Below, piece after piece: positions 1-5,717 of a DNA stretch of 8,286 bases (positions within the stretch are counted from its first letter, which is position 1; each line of letters starts with the position of its first letter). The notes beneath the pieces are model-generated. The model worked only from the letters and a program-made list of their open reading frames with translations, did not search any database and had not been told where the DNA came from. The position numbers were made by a program, and so were the translations under genes. Source of the stretch: Chlamydiales bacterium. Lineage in GTDB: Bacteria; Chlamydiota; Chlamydiia; Chlamydiales; FEN-1388. The stretch spans positions 1-8,286 of the forward strand of contig JAJFUY010000192.1 of NCBI GenBank assembly GCA_021372185.1, read 5' to 3'.

Positions 1-187
1 GCTATGTGGGTGTGCTAAAGTGTAAACCATGTCTGTGTTCGACATCGCGTGATTGAATCGCCCTCAGACGGGATCTAATGTTTGTTCATCATTACCCACC
101 GTTCCATTCGGTCGCGGTGGGCTTCGTTCAATCGTCCTAAAGGACTCTAAAACAAAATGCACTTTTCATCAAAATTGTGTTTATTAC
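1..187. other. Non-coding region with inverted repeats
   Basis: No convincing gene lies here. All three plus frames are closed by 56 (stops at 16-18, 23-25 and 54-56), so at most a very short gene tail could enter from the left. Several complementary segments suggest a folded RNA or DNA structure. GATTGAA at 51-57 pairs with TTCAATC at 127-133, with G-T wobbles extending both ends. Inside this helix CCCACCG at 95-101 pairs with CGGTGGG at 115-121. ATGTC at 29-33 pairs with GACAT at 41-45, and GTCC at 134-137 with GGAC at 142-145. I do not recognise it as tRNA, tmRNA, SRP RNA, RNase P RNA, 5S rRNA or a known riboswitch. No T-run follows the hairpins on either strand, so they are not classical terminators. 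It lies just past the stop of the minus-strand operon and could be its 3' untranslated region or a separate small RNA. The function is unknown. Confidence 0.35.
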
Positions 188-754
188 TTAATCACGTTTT
201 TTGGTGAAGATTTTTTCCCAGGCTGGGATGTTGGCAAGCGACGGTAAGTTTTTCATGTCGATTTGGATTTCTTCTTCTTTTTCTGGGACTACTTCAGCTT
301 TTGGGGCTTCTGGTTTTTTTGACATGGCGTAGAGTTTATTGCTCTTGGCAAGCTTGTTGCGGCTTTTTTTGCGCATGTGCACGAGGAAGTTGTGTACGCT
401 TTCTACGCTTGCGCCTGCATGTTTGGATTTAAAGGCAATTGTACGATCAGATGTTACTATGATGGCTCTTTTGCCGTGGGCATCTGCGCAGTCTACTAGG
501 TAATCATCGGCTGTTTGGCCGCGTGCTGTAAAGATGATCTCGATAGACTGGAAGTGACCTCGCTTAATATCGTCACTTTGGAGTGGGGCGTCAAAGACCA
601 CCGTAAGGAGTAGATTTAGACTTGAGGCTAGGGTGTCAAGCTCTTCGATAAGTCTTTTTCGTGCATCTTCTAGGCTAACTCCAGAGCGTCCCCAGCTTTC
701 TTTAAATAAGAGGTTATAGCCATCTATAAAGTAATGATTAGCGTGCTGTTTCAA
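188..754 (-). CDS. YacP-like NYN (PIN-fold) domain nuclease
   Basis: This 188-residue protein has the NYN/PIN-like fold signature of the YacP family. The family includes Bacillus Rae1, a ribosome-associated endoribonuclease, so an RNA-cleaving role in the cytoplasm is likely by homology. The acidic residues expected to bind metal are visible: D11 in IDGYNLL, D55 in VVFDA, D83/D84 in TARGQTADDYLVD and D103 in VTSDR. The nuclease domain fills about residues 7-125. A lysine-rich stretch (about 128-147) and a charged, Pro/Glu-rich tail follow, perhaps binding RNA or ribosomes. The only usable start between the upstream in-frame stop (773-775) and the first motif is TTG at 754-752. It lies inside the end of the upstream rdgB-like gene (17-bp overlap) with no clear Shine-Dalgarno sequence, so translational coupling is likely. 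The family call is firm; the substrate is unknown. Confidence 0.85.
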   Translation of the reverse strand: MKQHANHYFIDGYNLLFKESWGRSGVSLEDARKRLIEELDTLASSLNLLLTVVFDAPLQSDDIKRGHFQSIEIIFTARGQTADDYLVDCADAHGKRAIIVTSDRTIAFKSKHAGASVESVHNFLVHMRKKSRNKLAKSNKLYAMSKKPEAPKAEVVPEKEEEIQIDMKNLPSLANIPAWEKIFTKKRD

Positions 755-1322
755 AAAAACCGATGAGTTTTTCTAAGGCTTTACGTCGGGGTGAAACGCG
801 AAGTCGAACATGATTTGAAAGCTCGGCAAGTGTTTTCATGTAGTCATGCTTAATGAATATAGAATTAAAGTCGTTAGAGCCTTTGCCGCGTTCAGAGTCG
901 GCTATAAAGCCTTCTATGCGGCCTGTAGCTATGCGCTCCTTACCGTCGGCTGTGACGCAGGCAATTGTCGATTCAATATAAGCAGATCTTTCGAGATCAC
1001 TTTTACCAGCCAAGGTTTTAAGGATGTCTTTTGTCTGGGCAGTTGTAGTGTCGTGAGAAAAGAGGCTTTTTGCTTTATCGCCAAGAGTAGGAAGAATAAG
1101 GCCCCAGTGTTCTGCTATGCTGCATTTTTTTAAAGCGCTTGCTGCGTGTTGTGCTTTGGCAAGGGCGTTTTGGGCAATAGTCTTGCTTGGGTCAGTCGCG
1201 AGTGGTTTAAAATCAGGAAAATCAAAAAGCGACAAAATAGAACATAAAGGTGCGAGATCTTTTAAGATCTCGCGTATTTCTGATACTTTTTGCGTATTGC
1301 TAGAAGCAATGACAATTTCCAT
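738..1322 (-). CDS. rdgB: RdgB/HAM1-family non-canonical purine NTP pyrophosphatase, active site degenerate
   Basis: Members of this family hydrolyse dITP, ITP and XTP to monophosphates and so clean the nucleotide pool. At 194 residues the length is normal. Recognisable landmarks are the N-terminal ASSNTQKVSEI (6-16), QNALAKA (51-57), ERSAYIE (111-117), and KHDYMKTLAEL (158-168) with RKALEKL (180-186). The overall pattern resembles the chlamydial HAM1 homologue as I remember it. Key sites are altered: the ADDSGL active-site motif reads AEHWGL (70-75), so the second Asp, the catalytic one in E. coli RdgB, is His72. The GFGYDP region reads as SNDFNS (149-154), and the base-contacting SHR reads SPR (177-179). 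Activity is therefore doubtful, yet the frame is intact. ATG at 1322-1320 starts 7 bp after the greA stop and the gene overlaps the YacP-like gene by 17 bp, so it is a middle cistron. The family call is good; the activity is uncertain. Confidence 0.82.
   Translation of the reverse strand: MEIVIASSNTQKVSEIREILKDLAPLCSILSLFDFPDFKPLATDPSKTIAQNALAKAQHAASALKKCSIAEHWGLILPTLGDKAKSLFSHDTTTAQTKDILKTLAGKSDLERSAYIESTIACVTADGKERIATGRIEGFIADSERGKGSNDFNSIFIKHDYMKTLAELSNHVRLRVSPRRKALEKLIGFFETAR
1252..1273 (-). repeat. Perfect 10-bp hairpin inside rdgB coding sequence
   Basis: GCGAGATCTT at 1252-1261 and its exact complement at 1264-1273 form a 10-bp stem with a 2-base loop, or a 9-bp stem with the four-base loop TTTA. 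Two flanking G-T wobbles (1251/1274 and 1250/1275) could extend it to 12 bp. It falls about 50 nt inside the rdgB-like frame, encoding roughly residues 17-24. In the mRNA it is followed by U-rich but interrupted sequence, so it is not a canonical terminator. It could slow ribosomes or polymerase, or mark an mRNA cleavage site. These are inferences from the symmetry alone. Confidence 0.6.
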
Positions 1323-1329
1323 ACAACAA

Positions 1330-3486
1330 TTACTCTAAGAAACTTTTTATCGACACAACTTTGTAGTTATCGTTCTTAAATTCGAAGCTTTCACCCGTCT
1401 TTTTGCCAAGCATAGCTTGAGCGAGTTTTGACTGAAATGAAAGAACATTCGCATCAGGATTTGCATCCCATGGGCCTAAGATTGTGTAGGCAACTGAGTT
1501 CTTTTTTTGGTCTTCAATGGTAACTTTTGCGCCCACACTAATTACATCAGTGACGATGTCATCTTTTGTGATGATGCGCGCATGGCGGAACTGATCAGAG
1601 AGTGCCTTTAGCTCGGATTGTAGACGAGATCTCCTTTCGCATGCGGCTTTATATTCAGCGTTTTCGCGCAAGTCTCCGTGGCCACGAGCCGTTTCTACTT
1701 CTCTTGCATTTGATACCATCTCAATGGTGCCAATTTGCTTGATACGATCGTGTACTTTATTGTAGCCATCTTGAGTTGTCCAAAGTACTTCGTGATCATG
1801 AGCATGAGCTACTTTTGCTTCTGCAAGTGATGGATGGGCAACTGCAACTAACGAGTTGAGAATTTTCTTGTCATGATCAGAAAAGGCCTGACACTTAGAT
1901 GTGAGAAGTAAAAATTCTTGGGCAAACTGAAGTGTTGTTGTCTTTAAAAAGTTACGCACCACTTCAAAGCGCTGGGCAGTAAGGAGGTTGTACATCTTTT
2001 TAGAGAGGTCACGAACTTCAATTTTTTGATCGAGCGAGTGAAAGAGAATTAAAAACGCTTCAAATGCCAAAGCCTTGCCATGTTGATCTTGGTAGTGCTT
2101 TTCTTCGCCGTCGATTATCTTTTGGAAGTACCAGACAAGTGCTTCTGGATATTTCTTTGGATGCTCCATCAAATCTTGCAGCTGTCTTTTTAGCTGATCG
2201 CGTGTACTATCTGTGTCTAGTTCTTTTAAGAGATAATCTCGAAGTGAGTTTTGATCGATAACAAATAAAAGATCTAAAAATATATTCTGCCAGTCGCTTC
2301 GAAGTGTCTGCAAAAGCATTAAAAAGCGCTTTTTAAGGGCCACAATTTCGATGTTTTTTAAGCAAGAATTGACATCTTTTAGATCAGCAATTTTGGCTTT
2401 CAGAGTATCTTGGTGAGCTGTATAGCCTAAAGAATGTTCTAAAAACAAAAGTGTTTGTAAAAACTCATCTTCTGAGATTTTTGGCGCTTCTAAAAGGCTT
2501 TTAATTTTTGAAGTAATTTGCTCTTTTGACTGCGCATCTTTTAGTGTTTCAGGAAAGTCTCTGATGAGGTTGTGCGCCGCTGTGAGAATGTCTTGAAACG
2601 TTTTTTTGCCAGAAAATGCCTTGCTAAGGCGGTCAGAGACGGATGCTGAGCCTTTTCTGAGCGTGTAGGGCATCTTTGGGTTGTCTGGGCTTTCAATCAA
2701 ATCGTCTTTTTTAAGCTTCACGCGTGCTTGCTGCCACCATTTTGAGTAGTCATCTTCTGGTATTACAGCATCAGAAAAGAGGTCTTTAATTTCAGAGGCT
2801 GTTTGAGGGCCTAGATTTAGTAAAAGGTTGTGAATTACCTGAACTGGGTTTTCGCGAGCTTCGGCCTCTAGAGCATCTGCATCGGCAAAACGACGAGCTA
2901 AAAAGTGGTCTTTAGCAAGTGGAACTAGCGTTTTAAAGGCATTTTTAAAGGAGATATCTTTTTTTGCGCCATTTAAGTTTTCAAATTCAATAGACACTTG
3001 TTCTCTTAGGAATGAAAACTCAACAATTTCCCCCACTCCCCAGCCGGCGGTGTGCATGACAAAATTGCCATTCTGAATATGGTTAAGAAGGTAAAAGTTA
3101 GAAAGAGCTCCCTGGAAATTATCAGCATTTCTCATGCCAACTAAGCGTATTTTTTCGTTATAGGTGGGGTCTTGAGAAAAACGAGTTTTGAGATGATCTT
3201 GAGCTATCAAAAAGAGCGCTTGGCTGTTTGTCACTTGAAGGTCAAAAATCAGCTTTAAAGCTTCAATTTTTAGGTCTTCTTCTTGCACAGTAAGCGTGAT
3301 AGGCAAAATAGCCTCAACATACTGGCCAAAAGGTTTTGCAAAATCTGATTGTTTGATAAGGCGTAAAATTTCGACAATTTCTTGTCCGTCTGGAATGTCA
3401 CCTTGGCAGTATTCATGCCATAGCTGCATAACTTTTGAGTAATCTCGAGCTTGAAGCTGATTTCTAAACTCTTCCACGTACGCCAT
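1330..3486 (-). CDS. greA: Transcription elongation factor GreA with large chlamydial N-terminal extension
   Basis: GreA rescues backtracked RNA polymerase by stimulating cleavage of the nascent RNA through the secondary channel. The last 152 residues (about 567-718) form the complete GreA unit. The coiled-coil tip carries GHGDLRENAEY with the two functional acidic residues at D605 and E608, and an FKBP-like C-terminal domain follows from VGAKV (about 651), with GKKTGE near the end. Typical bacterial GreA has about 158 residues. Here about 560 mostly helical residues precede it, beginning MAYVEEFRNQLQARDYSK, as in the roughly 715-residue chlamydial GreA; the role of that part is unknown to me. 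A strong AGGAG (complement of 3494-3498) lies 7 nt before the ATG, fixing the start. It is the first gene of the minus-strand operon and has a candidate promoter just upstream. No frame damage is seen. Confidence 0.95.
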   Translation of the reverse strand: MAYVEEFRNQLQARDYSKVMQLWHEYCQGDIPDGQEIVEILRLIKQSDFAKPFGQYVEAILPITLTVQEEDLKIEALKLIFDLQVTNSQALFLIAQDHLKTRFSQDPTYNEKIRLVGMRNADNFQGALSNFYLLNHIQNGNFVMHTAGWGVGEIVEFSFLREQVSIEFENLNGAKKDISFKNAFKTLVPLAKDHFLARRFADADALEAEARENPVQVIHNLLLNLGPQTASEIKDLFSDAVIPEDDYSKWWQQARVKLKKDDLIESPDNPKMPYTLRKGSASVSDRLSKAFSGKKTFQDILTAAHNLIRDFPETLKDAQSKEQITSKIKSLLEAPKISEDEFLQTLLFLEHSLGYTAHQDTLKAKIADLKDVNSCLKNIEIVALKKRFLMLLQTLRSDWQNIFLDLLFVIDQNSLRDYLLKELDTDSTRDQLKRQLQDLMEHPKKYPEALVWYFQKIIDGEEKHYQDQHGKALAFEAFLILFHSLDQKIEVRDLSKKMYNLLTAQRFEVVRNFLKTTTLQFAQEFLLLTSKCQAFSDHDKKILNSLVAVAHPSLAEAKVAHAHDHEVLWTTQDGYNKVHDRIKQIGTIEMVSNAREVETARGHGDLRENAEYKAACERRSRLQSELKALSDQFRHARIITKDDIVTDVISVGAKVTIEDQKKNSVAYTILGPWDANPDANVLSFQSKLAQAMLGKKTGESFEFKNDNYKVVSIKSFLE

Positions 3487-3493
3487 TGATTCT

Positions 3494-3498
3494 CTCCT
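3494..3498 (-). promoter_or_regulatory. Ribosome binding site of greA
   Basis: On the minus strand this reads AGGAG and sits 7 nt upstream of the greA ATG at 3486-3484. It is the clearest Shine-Dalgarno sequence in the window and decides the start of the long GreA protein. The downstream cistrons of the same operon have weak or no such sequence and probably depend on coupling. Confidence 0.8.
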
Positions 3499-3526
3499 AG
3501 GGTTCTCAGGTACTCTTAACGAGAAA

Positions 3527-3555
3527 AGTATAGATGGGAATAGATTTAATTACGA
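3527..3555 (-). promoter_or_regulatory. Candidate promoter of the greA-rdgB-yacP operon
   Basis: On the minus strand TATACT (complement of 3527-3532) matches the -10 consensus at five of six positions. With a 17-bp spacer the -35 position falls on TCGTAA (complement of 3550-3555), which is a poor match. Transcription would start near 3520, giving a leader of about 35 nt that contains the AGGAG of greA. The -10 element is reasonable, the -35 weak; such weak -35 boxes are common in AT-rich genomes. Confidence 0.4.
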
Positions 3556-3597
3556 GAGCTTTTGTGAGATAATGCAGCTTTCATTTTAACTATTTTG

Positions 3598-3627
3598 TTG
3601 ATAAAATTAAAATAGGTAGCATGTAAT
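3598..3627 (+). promoter_or_regulatory. Candidate promoter of the plus-strand block
   Basis: TTGATA at 3598-3603 (four to five matches to TTGACA) and TGTAAT at 3622-3627 (five of six matches to TATAAT) are separated by 18 bp. The predicted start of transcription is near 3634, about 20 nt before the ATG at 3655. The -35 box lies within an AT-rich imperfect inverted repeat, ATTTTAA at 3583-3589 against TTAAAAT at 3607-3613, which could be an operator or chance in AT-rich DNA. It drives transcription away from the divergent greA promoter. Confidence 0.45.
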
Positions 3628-3654
3628 TATGAGGCATTGCTATTACGGCAAGTT

Positions 3655-4098
3655 ATGGGAGAACAGAAAAAAGAAAAATACTCCAGCATATTTGATGCTG
3701 TTTCTAAGCTAGAGCGCAAAAAAGCCGTAGAAAAGGTGCTGTCCGAAGATACAGCTGAGGCCCAGAAGGCTCCTGCCTTGTCAAATGAAGAAATTGTCCA
3801 AAAGATTCAAGAGTATGAAAAACTGCATAATGTGCTGGCTGATTCATTAGAAAAAACCTTCGTAAAAAATAATCTCTCTCCAAAAAGACTGCGTGAATAC
3901 TTTAGTACTTCTCAAAATTTTTCGGCTGACCAGTGGCAGCTCATCGAAAAAGAGCGCGAAAGTATAGAAGAAATGCTCGCACGCTTAGTGCCCAATAAAG
4001 GCAAAAAGTCAGCAGATGATGATACAAAACCTGAAAAATCAGATCAAAAACGACCAAAAAAGATGCAAGTCAAAAGTCGTTGGACGCCAATGCATTAG
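3655..4098 (+). CDS. Conserved-type hypothetical protein, charged and helical, divergent from greA
   Basis: This 147-residue protein has no recognised domain. It is rich in Lys and Glu, predicted mostly helical, with coiled-coil-like stretches around SIFDAVSKLERKKAVEKVL (11-29), IVQKIQEYEKLHNVLADSLE (48-67) and IEKERESIEEMLARL (98-112). A very basic tail from about 117 ends in KSRWTPMH. There is no signal peptide or membrane segment, so it is probably cytoplasmic or secreted without a cleaved signal. I chose ATG at 3655. A TTG at 3637 would add six residues, but GAGG lies only 2 nt from it and TTG starts are rare. From memory, the gene beside greA in Chlamydia trachomatis also encodes a short protein of unknown function (CT635), so this may be its orthologue; that is unverified. 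The next gene follows 72 bp later on the same strand, possibly co-transcribed. Confidence 0.7.
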   Translation: MGEQKKEKYSSIFDAVSKLERKKAVEKVLSEDTAEAQKAPALSNEEIVQKIQEYEKLHNVLADSLEKTFVKNNLSPKRLREYFSTSQNFSADQWQLIEKERESIEEMLARLVPNKGKKSADDDTKPEKSDQKRPKKMQVKSRWTPMH

Positions 4099-4170
4099 AT
4101 CTCAAAAATATTCCCGTATCAAAATATAAATTATTATGGTAATACAAGGTTTGAAAACTTTTTATTACGG

Positions 4171-5394
4171 ATGGTGTGCCTTATGGGAATAGATGCTAAT
4201 TCACTCAATACGCTTTATACAGATCTTGATCAGCAAATTTGCGACTTTCAAAAAAAGGGAATGTCTGAAGAAAAGGCGTTAACTAAAGTGCTCATTCGCT
4301 TTACCGTAGTGGATGGCAAGCAGCAAATCGTAGTAGAGAAAAAAAGCTTTTGGACAACTTTGAAAAACATTTTTATCCCAGGCAGAAAAGCTGAGTATGA
4401 TTTTGAAAAAAACATAAGTACCATTAAGAATGGTTTTCCATCGGAAGTCAAAGATTTCAAGGAATATCAGAAGTATTCAAAGCTTGCCAAAGAACTCAAT
4501 ACTATAGTGCACCATGTAAACGATGAAAGAGGTAATAAGAAGATACAAGATTTTAACATTTCTTACGTGCCTCCTCAGAAAACAACAGTAATTTCTCATA
4601 CGATAACTATGACAACTGAAAAAGAAGAAACTGTAAGAAGCGAAAAGCCTGTAAATCCTCCTGTTCCTCAAAGCACGACTACCTCAAATCCAAACACTTT
4701 ACCTCCCAAAACTCCTGATACAGAATCTAGTGCAACAATCAATAGACCAGCTCCCGGTGGCAAATCAGCTGATGGAAAATTAACGCAAGTTCGTAAAATC
4801 GCCATGGAAGCGCAATTATTTGGTCTGCAAAAAAAAGAACCACAAGCACCAAAAACTGAAGAGGTTGTGAATAAGCTGCCCCCAACGGCACGTCGTCCTA
4901 AAGGCCCCCCAAAAAATGTAAAAGTTACTCGCGATGAGGCTCAAAATTTAATCGCAAAAAATTCTGAATCTACAAGTACCGGCAAATTTGGAAAGGTGCT
5001 CACAGACAATGATGAGCTTTTTAGTAAATTCTTAGGATTTAGCGTGCTAGATAATTGCGATTCAGATGCTACAGCGCAAACAATAGCAGAAGAGTTTACA
5101 AGTAGACAAACTGAGGCAATTGTGGCAAATTTTGCCGAGGCTCTCAAGCCCTTGCAGTCAGATCCAACTACTGGAATTGGCGGCTGGTTTCAAAGTTCTA
5201 CAGATTATGCAAAAGAAGGCACGCTTGCTTACACGCTAGTAGCCGATATGAAAACAGAACTTGCGGATACCTTAAATGCAATGGCTACAACTGATCAAAA
5301 GGTAGAAGGCTCGCTAAATAAACTAGCAGCTCTATGCCAAAAAGCGAACTGGTTGCTAGAGACGCATGGTAAAAACTCAGATGAAATTACCTAA
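4171..5394 (+). CDS. Multidomain protein of unknown function, candidate secreted effector, frame interrupted at 3' end
   Basis: The 407-residue product matches no family I can name with confidence. An N-terminal, mainly helical region (about 1-133) contains the basic-hydrophobic stretch FWTTLKNIFIPGRK. A Pro/Ser/Thr-rich linker follows (about 134-200, with PVNPPVPQSTTTSNP), then a basic Pro-rich piece (about 221-250, TARRPKGPPKNVKV), then an alpha-helical C-terminal region from about 251. There is no signal peptide or membrane segment. Linker-separated modules of this kind are common among chlamydial type III-secreted proteins, so a host-directed role is an inference only. ATG at 4171 lacks a Shine-Dalgarno sequence. 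The in-frame ATG at 4183 has GGATGG 8 nt upstream and may be the true start. The stop at 5392-5394 looks premature: the same frame stays open from 5395 to 5715, and the helical C-terminal region would continue through it. It may be a pseudogene, a mutation or a sequencing error. Confidence 0.6.
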   Translation: MVCLMGIDANSLNTLYTDLDQQICDFQKKGMSEEKALTKVLIRFTVVDGKQQIVVEKKSFWTTLKNIFIPGRKAEYDFEKNISTIKNGFPSEVKDFKEYQKYSKLAKELNTIVHHVNDERGNKKIQDFNISYVPPQKTTVISHTITMTTEKEETVRSEKPVNPPVPQSTTTSNPNTLPPKTPDTESSATINRPAPGGKSADGKLTQVRKIAMEAQLFGLQKKEPQAPKTEEVVNKLPPTARRPKGPPKNVKVTRDEAQNLIAKNSESTSTGKFGKVLTDNDELFSKFLGFSVLDNCDSDATAQTIAEEFTSRQTEAIVANFAEALKPLQSDPTTGIGGWFQSSTDYAKEGTLAYTLVADMKTELADTLNAMATTDQKVEGSLNKLAALCQKANWLLETHGKNSDEIT

Positions 5395-5448
5395 GTTAAA
5401 GCCACTTTATTTGCAAATACCCTATATAAAGCCATTGCAAAAGAATAC

Positions 5449-5715
5449 ATGTACGAAGGAAAGTTTAAACCGGGTATATATATTACCGAGGATATGAAAG
5501 GGCTTATGCATGAAAAGCCCAAAGTGTCGAAATTTTTTGCCATGACTCCAGAGGTTTTACAGGCTGAAATTGTAGGTGATAAAAATACACCTTTGCCTGC
5601 AGCTTTAAGAGAGATTAAAGTATTGGCAAAATTGGCATCTCATAGCTCACGGCCAGAAACACTTTTGCAAGAATTTGGACAGCTAGATTTACCGGTAGTA
5701 CAAGCTAAAGAGTAA
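5449..5715 (+). CDS. 3' fragment of the interrupted effector-like gene
   Basis: These 88 residues are in the same frame as the preceding 407-residue gene. The 18 codons between that gene's TAA and this ATG (VKATLFANTLYKAIAKEY) contain no stop and look like an amphipathic helix running into this segment. The ATG at 5449 has no Shine-Dalgarno sequence before it (the upstream bases read GCAAAAGAATAC), so it is more likely an internal Met than a real start. The simplest reading is that 4171-5715 was one gene of about 514 codons and this is its severed C-terminus. The sequence is helical, ending in a Leu-rich stretch (AALREIKVLAKLASH), with no family recognised. It stops at 5713-5715, two bases before moxR, so its translation would help deliver ribosomes to moxR. 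Confidence 0.45.
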   Translation: MYEGKFKPGIYITEDMKGLMHEKPKVSKFFAMTPEVLQAEIVGDKNTPLPAALREIKVLAKLASHSSRPETLLQEFGQLDLPVVQAKE

Positions 5716-5717
5716 CG

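Noticed and set aside
134..166. Possible terminator of the minus-strand operon
   Set aside because: The GTCC/GGAC hairpin and the AAAA/TTTT dyad have only 4-bp stems, and no U-run follows a stable stem in the minus-strand direction.
53..247. 64-codon plus-strand reading frame starting with TTG
   Set aside because: It has no ribosome binding site, overlaps the 3' end of the YacP-like gene antisense by 60 bp, and crosses the inverted-repeat region; its composition does not look protein-like.
4099..4170. Promoter between the small hypothetical gene and the effector-like gene
   Set aside because: TATAAA (4125-4130) and TATTAT (4132-4137) resemble -10 boxes, but no acceptable -35 lies at 16-18 bp, and the DNA is simply AT-rich.
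5395..5715. Faint RasGAP-like look of TLFANTLYKAIAKEYM and AALREIKVLAKLA across the interrupted gene
   Set aside because: The arginine finger and the FLRF-type motif are missing, the spacing is too short for the domain, and a comparison with RasGEF was no better. Not claimed without a profile or structure search.
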